From the NCBI RefSeq assembly GCF_009905375.1, contig NC_133648.1, positions 91,204,631-91,268,630 on the forward strand: a stretch of 64,000 nucleotides of DNA, read 5' to 3'. Shown here one piece after another: positions 9,255 through 20,464 of the stretch (its first letter is position 1; each line of letters opens with the position of its first letter). Position numbers and translations under genes: made by a program. The notes under the pieces were generated by a model. The model did not search any database. It saw only the letters and a list, made by a program, of their open reading frames with translations, and was not told the origin of the DNA. Source of the DNA: Apium graveolens (taxonomy: Eukaryota; Streptophyta; Magnoliopsida; Apiales; Apiaceae).

Positions 9255-11702
9255 ATGTCTTACAATCATGATGGAAGTTCTTATGATGGAAGTGACAGCA
9301 GGTCAGAAGGAGAAGACGGGGGGCGCTATACTCGCCACGAACCTTACGTTCCCAGAAACATGGCGGATCCACCAAGGGCTCCGGATGTGGGGGGGACACC
9401 TCTAGTTCTCATCAGCAACGCTGATATATTGGAGCAATTATATCGCATGGGGGATACTCGTAACAGTTTTAACTCAAGGCTGAACACGGTGGAGCGTCGA
9501 AAGACGAGGAGAGGTCGTCGTTTCCCCCGTCACGGTCATGCCTTGGGAAAAGCCCCTATAGTTGAAGGAGATACCCAGGGGAGCAGGGAAAACCTGCGAA
9601 TCACTCCACGGCGCTTGGAGTACTCTAATGATGTAGAACCTATTGTGGAGCTTGCGGATGAAGACACTGATGGCAGAGAAAGGCCTCGCCTGGGTAACTA
9701 AGTAGTGCCACACCCACATAGGTCTGGGCGTACGATGGACGAGCGACGTCGTGCGGAGAACACCCAAAACAAAGACGAGGAATGAAGGGATCTTTCAGCC
9801 TTGAAAAGGAGGCTTGGCATAAGGTTGGAGGGCGACGATTTGAGGATGTTGCTTGTAGAATGGCAAAAGGAAGGAAACTCCGGAGAAGCGAGGCCCCGTG
9901 ATACGACGCGTGTGCCCCCCGCATTCCAAATGGATGACGGGGCGCGGCACCGCGACCATGAGCGTGCCCCTCCACGAGGAAGGCCCGGGAATTACTACCG
10001 GGGATATCAGAGGAATGGACGAGGAAGAATGGGATATCAATACGGAAGAGCCCCTTACAATGGTAGGAGAGGTGGAGCACACTCCGCCGGAGAAGCCCCC
10101 GCCGTTATTCCCGTAGCTTCCCACAGCGTTACTGGTAATGGGTCTGGGGCGCGTCCTCATGACCAGGACGGCGGGCGAATTCAAGTAAGAATGCAGAACA
10201 ATGATGAAATTCCGCGACGCGGTCAAGATGAACCTCGTGTACGGGAAAATATCCAGGACCAAAATGGTAACGTGCCACCGCCGCAGCCTCAGGGCGAGGG
10301 GCGGTGAGATCCTCCGCCACACCCGGGGGGTAATCAAGGGGAATTTCAGCAAGTCACAGAGCAACCCCTGCAGCCTAATGTTCAAACCATTCCTGGGGTA
10401 GGGACGTTTAATGTGAACGACCTCAAGAGGTTGCTCAACCATCTTAAGGGAGGAAGAGTAACGGCGACTGCGCAAGCTCCTTCTCCTTTTGCTGCTGTTG
10501 TGAGGGAGGCGCAATTGCCCGCGGGATACAGGAACACAACCAATGACTTGCGTTTCCACGGGAACTCTGATCCTGTGGAGTTCTTGGGGCGTTTTAACAT
10601 TGAAATGGATGTATATCAAGTACCTAATTTGGCTCGATGCCGTCTCTTGGCTGCCACTTTCAGAGAAGGCGCTCAGTAGTGGTTCCGAAAACTTGATCCA
10701 GGTGTAATTACATCCTGGGAACAGATGAAAACTTTGTTTTTGACACAATTCCAAGTCGCGGTGAAGTACACACCACCTGTTACCATGCTGGCTAATGTGA
10801 AACAAAAGGAAGGAGAAAGTTTGACTTCGTACTTCAAGAGGTTTAATGCAGAATCTACTTTGGTGAGGGGTGTAACTGATGAAATATTGAAAATATTGCT
10901 TATAGCTGGGTTGCGTGTGGGGACGGATCTCTGGAAGCACCTACAAGGGAAGGACCCAGTGTCGCTGGCTGATGTGCTTGCGCAGGCGGAGTCGTTCAAA
11001 GCAATCGAGCAGTCGCTTGCAGAAACAAAAAAGAATGATAATACCTATAACTCCAAGGGGCGATCCAAGAGAAGGGACAGATCCTTGAGCCCAGATTATC
11101 GGCGAAATGCCAGAGGCCCTAACAGGGTAAATGCTGTGAGCTCGCGGAGAGAATGGAGCCCACAATCAAACTACGAGAGAAGAGTCAGCAATTATACACC
11201 GCTGGCAGCGTCCATTGATCATATCTTCGAGGTAAATAAGGATAGAGGAATCTTCAAGAAGCCCGACCGTCTAACTTCATGGCAGAGCAGAGACAAGAAG
11301 AAATATTGTGACTACCATGAGTCTACTGGCCACGACACCCATGAGTGTCGTCACTTGCGGGATGAGATTGAGGAATTGGTCAAGGCAGGATACCTAGGAG
11401 AATGGATTGACAAGGTGAAGCGATGCAGGGGACTTGATGACAAGGGTAAGGATGAAAAACAGCCCCCGCGGGCGGAGGATGTTGAAAAAACAGCAGAGGT
11501 CAAGTTTCAGAGGGCTGGCAGTATCAGGGCAATTTTTGGAGGACACCCTTTTGTTGGTGATAGTAATCGAGCACTGGAGAAAAACGCGAGAGAAGCGCGA
11601 CATCCACCGCTCACCAACATCCACAGCTTAGAAGATAGACCCCCGAAGGTCTTTAAGGGGGAGTCCGCTGATATTACGTTCAAGGAAAAAGAATCTAGGT
11701 AG
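9255..11702 (+). pseudogene. Element 1 gag region of gag-pol, with in-frame stops
   Basis: The ATG at 9255 is the first of the gag-pol frame after the PBS. The retrotransposon Gag core (about 10490-11030) has the typical REAQLPAGYRNTTNDLRFHG opening and FREGAQ. A zinc-binding motif, CDYHESTGHDTHEC (11307-11348), is typical of Tat Gag. Between them is an Arg/Gly/Pro-rich linker (about 9880-10310). Stops in the same frame are TAA 9699, TGA 9783, TGA 10305, TAG 10677 and TAG 11700, with no frameshift. Element 2 reads Gln at the 10677 position and Trp at 11700. Gag would assemble the cytoplasmic particle; this copy cannot make a full-length one without suppression. Confidence 0.85.
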
Positions 11703-14525
11703 GTACATCATCCTCACAATGATGTGCTGGTAATTACCATGCTCATTGGGGCAATGAACGTACATCGAGTCTTCTTGGATAATGGGAGTTCTACAAACAT
11801 CTTGTACTACAGCACCTACAAAAAACTGGGTTTCCCAGATAGTGACATGTATTTTGAAGATGCGCACGTCTATGGCTTTACTGGGGAAGTAGTGAGAGTT
11901 ATGGGTTCTGTCAGGCTTCCCGTCACGCTCGGGGAAGGAGCCTTGTCGATTACCCAAATAATAGATTTCAAGGTGCTAAATCAGGATTCCGCGCACAATG
12001 TGCTGGTCGGCAGACCTTGGTTGCGAGCGTTAAGGGTGATAACCTCGATACACCACTTGATGATAAAGTTCCCAATGCCAAACGGGGTTGGCAGTCTGAG
12101 AGGGTCACAGTATGAGTCACGCGACTGCTATGATAAGGTTGTCAAGGAATTTCGTAGAAGAAGGTATGAAGGGAAAGGTCTCCCATTTGAAGATGTAGAA
12201 GATATTCATACAAAACCAAGTGGAGAGGTCCATGCCCACTATTTCGTTGAAAGCCCCGGGAAGGAAGAAACCAATGTCTCTGGCAACTCTTGTTTGACGC
12301 GGGGACGTATTTTGAGGATCCGTAGCGTGGAGGAAGTGGTGGTGAACCATACCGAGGCGATCATACAAAAAAAATTTAACGGGGAAAAGTTGGAAGGAAG
12401 AAGTGAGATTTTGCAAGGTCTCGGGAATAAGCTCAAGGTGGATGCTCCTCAAAAGAAGGACGCGCCCTTAAATGAAATTGAGGTTGATGCTTCTCCAAAC
12501 GAGGACGCGCCCTCAGATGCGAAAGTGGAAGTCGAAGACCCCCGAGACTTTGATTTCGATTTGGATCCCAGGATCCTTATGCCCGCCGAAAAGACGGGAC
12601 CGGCCGAAGACATAATATCTATTCCAGTTGATAAAAATGATCCGAGCAGGGTTTTGAAAGTGGGATCCCAGTTGGATGATAAGATGAGAAGAAGTCTTGC
12701 CCGCTTTCTAATTGCAAATCTTGATGTCTTCGCATGGAGTCATTCAGATATGATAGGAATCAATCCGGAGGTAATGTGTCACCGTTTGAATATCCTCCCG
12801 AATTGTAAAGGCATACGTCAGAAACGCCGCCCGGTAAGTGGAGAAAGGGCAATAGCGTTAAAAGAGGAAGTGGACCGGTTGTTGGAGGTGGGGCTGATCA
12901 AAGAGTCTTTCTACCCCGAATGGCTTGCAAATCCGGTACTGGTGAAGAAACCGAATGGGAAGTGGAGAACATGTGTAGATTTCACAGATCTCAATAAGGC
13001 CTGTCCAAAGGACAGCTTTCCGTTGCCAAGAATCGATCAGTTGGTTGACGCAACGGCGGGGCATGCGTTGTTGAGTTTTATGGATGCATACTCCGGTTAC
13101 AATCAAATTCCGATGTATGGCCCCGATCAAGAACATACATCCTTCATTACTGACAGGGGGTTATACTGTTACATAGGAATGCCGTTTGGATTGATTAATG
13201 CTGGCGCGACCTACCAGCGGTTGGTAAACACGATGTTCAAGGATCAAATCGGAAGAACTATGGAAGTGTATGTGGATGATATGCTGGTAAAGTCCAAGGT
13301 AGCGGGTGACCACATCAAGCACTTGATAGAAATGTTTGACATTCTGAGGAGGTTTCGTATGAAATTAAACCCGCAAAAATGTGTGTTCGGCGTGGAGTCG
13401 GGCAAGTTTCTTGGGTTCATTGTCAACCACAGGGGAATTGAGGCCAACCCCGCAAAGGTCAAGGCATTGATGGATATGAAGTTACCCACCAATGTGAAAC
13501 AAGTGCAGAGTTTGATTGGGAGAATCGCCGCGTTAAATCGATTTGTTTCCAAGTCGTCCGATAGATGCAAGGAATTTTTCAAGGCGATCAAATTAGCTGG
13601 GAAAGACTTTGTATGGACGCCAGAATGTGAAGATACTTTCAAAAGAATCAAGGAGCAACTGGGAAACCCTCCCATGTTGTCAAAGCCGTTGGATGGGGAG
13701 TCTCTAATACTGTACCTCGCAGTTTCTGAATATTCGATCAGTGCAGTTCTGGTAAGAGAAGAAGATGGGCAGCAATCACCAGTGTACTATGTGAGCAAGC
13801 GGTTACACGATGCTGAAACTCGCTATACAAGCATGGAGAAACTGGTTTATGCCCTAATTCTTGTGTCAAGAAAATTGCGACCATATTTTCAAGCCCATAG
13901 AATTAAAGTTCGTACAGCGTACCCGCTGCGACAGGTTCTGCACAAACCAGAGTCATCAGGCAGAATGCTGAAATGGGCTGGGGAGTTGGGACAGTTTGAC
14001 TTGGAATATGTACCTCGAACAATGATAAAAGGGCAAGCCTTAGCTGATTTCTTATTGGAATTTGATTTTGAAATTGATGATAAAGCTTTGGTAATGCTGC
14101 ATCCGCCTCATTCTGAGGAGTCTTTGGAAGAGTTTCCACATCCTTGGTGGATCTTGCATGTGGATGAGGCGGTTAACCATGGAGGAGCGGGTGCGGGTAT
14201 AATACTTGTATCTCCGGAAGGCCACCATCTGATGAGCGCCATTCATTTCAAGTTTTATGCAACCAATAATGATGCGGAGTATGAGGCGCTGATTAATGGC
14301 CTGAAAATCGCTTTGGAAATGGGGGTGCGTAACTTAATTGCAAGAAGTGACTCAGAGTTGGTAGTGAATCAGGTGAACGGGGGATTTCAAGCGCGAGGCC
14401 CACGAACAGAATTATACTTGAGATGTACACAGCGCCTGATTGGAATGTTCAAAGAAGTTAGATTGGAATGTGTTCTACGGGAGAAGAACAGTAATGCGGA
14501 TGCTCTGGCAAAAATGGGGTCGTAA
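11703..14525 (+). pseudogene. Element 1 protease, RT and dual RNase H (933-codon open stretch)
   Basis: This is the longest uninterrupted part of element 1's gag-pol. The protease active site is FLDNGSS (Asp at 11778), a usual variant in Tat elements. A linker at about 12430-12600 contains KKDAPLNE and NEDAPSDA, encoded partly by the CpG decamer. The RT has KPNGKWRTCVDFTDLNKACP, FGLINAGATYQRLVN and the catalytic YVDD at 13269-13280. RNase H follows (YYVSKRLHDAETRYT...), then a second, archaeal-type RNase H (about 14145-14522) with NNDAEYEALINGL, RSDSELVVNQV and NADALAKM. The catalytic residues look present. Two stops (TAA TAA at 14523-14528) separate it from integrase; element 2 also has a stop here. 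Confidence 0.9.
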
Positions 14526-14528
14526 TAA

Positions 14529-15863
14529 GAGGCTATGTTGTTAGGATCCATCCCCCTTGAAATCCAGGAGATTCCTAGTATCCCCGAGGTAGAAACTATG
14601 CGAGTAGATGAGGCTCCCAAGGAAACATGAATGACGCCCATTCTAGCTTACATTCGTAAGGGAATACTCCCAGAGGATAAGTTTATGGCTCGCCGACTCC
14701 GCTATCAGGCTGCAAGATACGTGATATACGACGAAGTCCTGTACAAGAGAGGGTTCAACCAACCTCTGCTTAGGTGTGTTGAAGAAGAAGAAGAAAATTA
14801 CATCCTAAGAGAGGTGCATGATGGAATCTGTGGCAATCACTCGGGGGGTAGTTCGTTGGCAATGAAAGTTTTGCGCTAAGGGTACTATTGGCCCACAATG
14901 AGAGAAGATGCTACAAATTTTGTCAGGGCATGTGATCGCTGCCAGCGCTTTGCAAACTACTCGTCTATGCCGGCGACACTCTTGACGCCTATGGCAAGCC
15001 CGTGGCCATTCGCCATGTGGGGAATTGATCTTATCGGGGAATTGCCAAAAGCTAAAGGAGACGTCAAATATGCAGTGGTTGCGGTCGATTACTTTACTAA
15101 ATGGGCGGAAGCTATGCCACTGGCTACTATCACCGCAAAGAAAATCAGAGATTTTGTTTTCAACTCAATTGTATGTAGGTTTAGAATCCCTTACAAGCTT
15201 GTCTCCGACAATGGAAAGCAGTTTGATAGCAAGGAGTTGCGACAGCTATGTGAGGAGTTGAAAATCAAGAAGGAGTTTGCGGCGGTCTATCATCCTCAAA
15301 GCAATGGACAAACAGAAGTTGTTAACAAAATAATAAAGCATACCCTCAAAACCAAGCTGGAGGAACGCAAAGGGAATTGGCCTGAAGAACTCCCGAAGGT
15401 GATGTGGTCATACAACACTACGCCGCAATCTACTACGGGAGAAACGCCGTTTATGCTGACTTACGGCTACGAAGCTATGGTCCCCGTGGAAGTTGGATCG
15501 GGATCACTTCACAGAGATTGTTAGGGGAAAGAAGATGCTGAGGTTAATCAAAGGCTTCATTTAGATCTCCTAGAGGAGACGAGGGAAAATTCTCAGCTAA
15601 GGCTAGCGGCATATCAGCAGCGCGCCGTAAGGTATTATAACAAGAAGGTAAAAGGACAATTGCTGAAGGTGGGGGATTTGGTACTTAGGAAAGTGATGGC
15701 CAATACAAAGAACCCCCAACATGGAGTGTTTGGAGCTAATTGGGAAGGACCGTACAGAATAAAGCCCATCCTGTGGAAGGGAACTTATCACCTTGAAGAT
15801 ATGGACAGGAAGCTAGTTCCGCGAGCTTGGAATGCGGAACATCTCCGAAAGTATTACCAGTAA
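14529..15863 (+). pseudogene. Element 1 integrase, with in-frame stops
   Basis: It is the continuation of the same reading frame. The zinc-binding HHCC region runs from His 14817 to Cys 14940 (HDGICGNH ... CDRCQRF). The catalytic core has Asp 15027 (GIDLIG), Asp 15207 (SDNGKQF) and Glu 15315 (NGQTEVVN), the last two separated by 35 residues as in a D-D-35-E core. The C-terminal part ends HLRKYYQ with TAA at 15861. Nonsense codons are TGA 14628, TAA 14877 and TAG 15522. At the first two, element 2 reads Trp and Gln, so single transitions explain them. No frameshift was seen. Confidence 0.88.
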
Positions 15864-15950
15864 GGCGTGGCTTTGGCCCCTTGCATATTTCTTTTATCAT
15901 TTTGGGTTATGCCCAGATTATAGTCTAGAATTAAATAAATTCCTCCTAGC

Positions 15951-15962
15951 CTAGGGGGGTAG
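15951..15962 (+). other. Polypurine tract of element 1
   Basis: CTAGGGGGGTAG lies immediately before the LTR start TGCATGTACTAC at 15963. Element 2 has the same G-run at 45836-45848 on the minus strand. This primes plus-strand synthesis in reverse transcription and fixes the LTR start. Confidence 0.7.
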
Positions 15963-16917
15963 TGCATGTACTACTTACCTTGGGACTAGTTGAAGGGTCA
16001 TTTTTTAGAAATAATTTCCCCACAGAGCATAGTAGCCGTGGGACTGGTGCACTTTTGACATCAGAGCGCATTATAAATAAAATTTTGCAACTTTACAAAA
16101 GGATATTTGCTCAGTTTGCATGGTCTCATGACGCATCCTAAATGAAGGGCGCGCCCTAAGCTAGGGTTTTATATGAATGAAACTCAAGTAAAATGGACTA
16201 TTTTCAAGGACGCGCCCAAGTTATCTTGGTTGATGCTCATTTAGACTGGATGTTACTGTAATATTGACAACATAATTAAAAAAGAAAAAGTGCTTGTCAA
16301 AGACGCGTCCTGCTTGAAGGATGATGTATTTTGGATCAAAGGTGAGGCGCGTCTTGATTGATAGTTCTATGTGGATGTTAACTGAAGTAGTGGCTGCTAA
16401 AAGGAACAATAGAACTTGAGTAAAAATGGAACTAGGAAGTGTACGATTTCCAAAGACGCGCCCAAGTAATATTGGTTGATGCTCTTTCAGTTGAATGTTT
16501 TATTAATTAAAAAAAACACAAGTCCCTACCGAGGACGCGTTCTCCCGGAGAGAAAATATGCCTGAAAGATAACGTTAAGGTATGTCAAACAGTTAGGACG
16601 CGCCCCATTGTGCCTTGTGCCTTGGTTAAACACATAAGTACATCGTAGTGCCGTGCTCATGCACTTTCCGGAATAAACAAAGACGTGTCTAGCTAGAGAG
16701 GACGCGCCCACAGTGGATATTTGCTTGACGGAGTGAAAAATAATAACAATTAGTCAAAGGTGACGTGCCCTTAACAGAAGGCGCGCCCATATAAATGACT
16801 ACTTGAGTAAAAAAGAAGTGCAAGTGAATGTTCAAAAATAGTCTTTACAACTTGCAAGGCTTCAAGGGGCCCGCACCCTAAAAATAGTTCAAGTACATAA
16901 AAGATAAAGGACGCGTC

Positions 16918-19900
16918 CTAAGTAGGAGGCGCGTCCTGTGGCTTGTCTTGGTCTTCTGCAGGGGGAGGCTGAGTCTGAAGTGGAGCAGGATCAGGGGACG
17001 CGTCCTCTTCCTCTAAGCCTAGAAAAATCCTCTTGTTCTTGATGGAGTCCGCGGCCCTGACCCTGAAATCATTTACCCATATCTGGGTATCTATATCAAA
17101 CTTTGAGAATGTATACTCTGGGTCGTTGGCAATGAACCCAGAGCACCATTCTTCAAACCCAGCCTGGAAGCCGTGCGGGTAAACTAGCTTTTTCTCCTCT
17201 GTCCATCCATGCAGCCTATCATCATTCAGGGTGTCAAGCTCCAGCTGCATGGTGGAATTCAGGGCGATGACGCTGTCCATTTGCTTCTCTATTGAGGAGA
17301 CATTGCCTTCCAAAATAGCTTTTTCTGTTTCTAGACGCGTCCTCTCCCCCTCCAGGCGTCTGATTTCAGCATCTTTCTCTTGGGCAAGCAGGGTAATGTA
17401 TCTCTCGAGGGATTTAACTTTGTCTTCAGCCTGGCTCTTTGCAGTGTCTGTAATGGCAAGACGCGCCCTAAGCCTGATAGCCATGTTAGCACTCTTCCTG
17501 GCATGCAGGTGAAGCTCGGCTGCAGCCCTGACCATAGCCTCCTCTGTTTGTTGCTCAGTCCTGAAGGTCCAACCTCTCACTTCGTCCTCGGAAAAGTCAC
17601 CAACCGAGGACGCGCCCAGGTATCTGAGAACGAAAGACTGGTCATCAGGGACAGTCTTTTGACGCTTTGAGGGCGCGTCCTCCACCCTTTCGGGAATGTC
17701 TAGCACAGTGGTGTCGATTATCTTGGGAGGAGGAGAAGGAGTTGCGATAGGAGGTGGGGTTTTTGCCTTTGAATCAACCTTTGTAGGAGCATGTTTCCTT
17801 GCCCTTAGTTTTTTGGAAGCCCCAATTGCGAATCATTTGGGGAGTGAGGCCATATCTGTGATTTAAACAAGAAAAGATATTAGTTAAATGCATTAAGACG
17901 TGTCCAGGGAACAAGACGCGCCCATGTTGTAATATAAAATTCTACATGCATGGCAGATTAAAGTAAGAAGGTACATTAAAAGATGGCAACCAAAATGTAT
18001 AAATGCGTAAAGATCTAACAAGGAAAATGAAAGACACGAGTAATGCATGTATGTGTCAGGCAAAGGAAGACGCGCCCTGCCTAGAAACGTTGGCTATGAC
18101 AGGTTATAAAACACGAGCCATAGGAATATAGGACAAGCGGGACGCGTCCTGTAAGAAAATGCGCCCTTAGCAGATGTATGTGTATGAAACACCTTTGATT
18201 CTTATGTAAGTTAATATTTTTTGGAATGGGGAGCTAATTTTTGGAGCTGTGGACGCGTCCAAAGTTAATGACGCGTCCTCCCTCACTTAAACTTACCTTA
18301 TTCTAAGTCGAATTGCTTACTAATGTCAATTTCGATCACCTCCGCGGCACTAAGGCCCCTGGTTTTTTCTGAGGTTGTGAGAACAGGTTTGCCGTTGTGA
18401 AATTCACGAAACTTGCAGATAGAGCCAACCCGGGAAGACAACGCGTCCACCAGCTTAAGGTTGTCTTCTGTAATCATGTGCTTGAGGTTAAAGTGCTTTT
18501 CTGCATATTGAAGGACTTTATCTGCTCTCTTTTTCCTTTTTCCTGTTAATTCCTTCTGAAATCTTTTGTCTAAAGATAAAAGATAGTTATAAGTTGTTAA
18601 AAAGAGGAACGAAGAGTTTGTTAAAAAAGTAAATAAAATAGGACGCGCCCAATCAAGAGCACGCGCCCAGTGATTGAAGAAAGTCTTTGGTAATCGCTTG
18701 GTTCCAAGTTGAAGCGAACGCGCGTCCTTCTGACGTCATAAATGTAGAAAAATGGCTCCTTCCAGTCTCTCTCGTGGATAATTTTTCCTTCATTAAATCC
18801 CTTGTTGTTCAACCATTTGTTGACAACCAGAAAATGGTACCCGGTAATTGATTTTCTGATGCTGTAAAAAAAGCTGAATTCTTTCATTGAGGGCGCGCCC
18901 AGCCTCAAGTTATGGTACATAATATACAAAGCCCAGGCTAGCTTGTATGAATTTAGTGATAGTTGGACTGGAGCCACGTCGTACCATTTTAAAATTTTCT
19001 TAATGTATGGGTGCAAAGGTGCGCCCACACCCAAGGATATTAACTTTGGAGTAAGCACCATTCTTGGGATCCTTTGGTTCCCGACGTTGAAAATGTGCGG
19101 CCTCATGGTTCGAAGAGGGCGCGCACAGATGACCTCCATGTCATAGTATTTCATGTGCCATTAGATTTCCCAGTCGGTTGCGGTCGAGTCAAGGGCAACA
19201 CATGCTAACTTACCTTCGTTCTTTCTTCTGGCATTTTTCTCTGCCTCAGTTAGGGCGCCAAGCCTGGCCCAGTCACAATCCACTTCAACATCTGAAGGAT
19301 CCCAATGTTCCAGAGGAGAGTCTGATTTCTGAGGGGATACGGCATATGTCTCGGGGTCAGGAACCCTCCTTTCAAATTCGCTTATACTGAGAGGTGACGC
19401 GTCCTGAGAAGGAGCCGCGCCTTGGGAAGCTGACGCATCCTGAGAGTAGGATGCGTCCTCGTCTGAAACAGCTATTCCTTGGGGTTTTTGGCCTGTGATA
19501 GGAACAATTTCATCATCCGTCCAATCTTCGATGGCGGCCCTAGTATGGAGAACTGGAGTTCTTTGCCTTTTAACTCCCTTCTTTTCCATTCTTGAGCTTA
19601 TGGGAACATGGTCCATGGAATCGGAGCTGGAATCAGACATTATTGAGTTTTTTGATTTAAGGGAACGAAAGACGCGTCTTTCTGCTCTAAGGAAGGAATT
19701 CGTCCTGTGGATGTTGGGAAAGTCGGGTTTAAAAGAGATCATGTGTGGGGAATAGATTCCAATACGTTTGTTGAGAGCCTTAAACGGGTGAAATGGTGAG
19801 GAAGAAGACGCGTCCTCCAGCTGCAAAAGAATGAACAAAAACTTGAGGACGCGTCCATAAAAAAAGAAGAAAAGAAGAAAGAAAAGAGAAGGGAGGACAA

Positions 19901-20430
19901 TGGAAACATTGGAGGATGTGTCCTAAAAAATCTACCGCAGGGGGTGTGTTATGATGACGCGTCCTAATAAGCCTCTGGCCCTATATTACCTGTGTTTGGG
20001 ACAGCTTAGACATGTCTTAAATTAGGAGATACAGGACGCGCTCTAACGGGAAGACGCGTCCTATATGGTTACAATAGTGGAATTTCAATCGATTGTGATC
20101 GATTTAGGGGAAGTTTTTCTACGAACCTAGAAGCATGTAATTATGGAATCAAAAGAGCAAAATATGATCTAATTACAGATATATACACATATACATACAG
20201 GAAAAAATATGAACAGTTTATGGAAGCATAAGGATTGTGAACAGTTTTTGCTTGTTCTAGTCGATTTGCTCAAAGAAATTAAGAGATAATGGAGGATTTG
20301 CATACCTCGTAAGTTGGGAGTTGGATTAAGCAGCACAAATTGATAAATGGCCGGTGGGGTTGCTGAGTTCTTGGATTTAACTTCTTGCAGCGGCGGTAAT
20401 GGCGGTTCTGAGAGAGAGAAAGGAGGATGG
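16918..20430 (-). pseudogene. LTR antisense gene, 3' LTR copy (full length, damaged)
   Basis: Predicted parts on the minus strand: leader exon ~20430-20306, exon 2 from 19820 (ATG at 19641), exon 3 18569-18297, exon 4 17855-16918. Exon 4 encodes a long coiled coil (FRTEQQTEEAMVRAAAELHL ... LERYITLLAQEKDAEIRRLE) and an acidic Pro/Gln-rich tail ending at TAG. Exon 2 encodes LISLGVGAPLHPYIKKILKW and the gypsy-type transposon domain. Three lesions: the in-frame TAG (19163-19161) shared with the other LTR; a 4-bp loss at the exon 2 donor that removes GTAAG near 18700; and a TGA (17835-17833) six codons after the ATG of exon 4. The last two are private to this copy. Confidence 0.65.
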
Positions 20431-20454
20431 TGGTAGTGATATGACGAAACTAGG

Positions 20455-20464
20455 GTATTTATAG
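20455..20464 (-). promoter_or_regulatory. TATA box of the antisense gene (3' LTR)
   Basis: CTATAAATAC on the minus strand is identical to 7750-7759, followed by the same CT-rich leader. Confidence 0.55.

Noticed and set aside
9474..10940. Long minus-strand frames opposite gag of element 1
   Set aside because: Shadows of the Arg/Pro-rich gag coding frame. No counterpart exists in element 2.
15864..16917. An envelope-like ORF downstream of integrase in element 1
   Set aside because: The LTR starts only 100 bp after the integrase stop, and no signal peptide or membrane segment was seen in the region.
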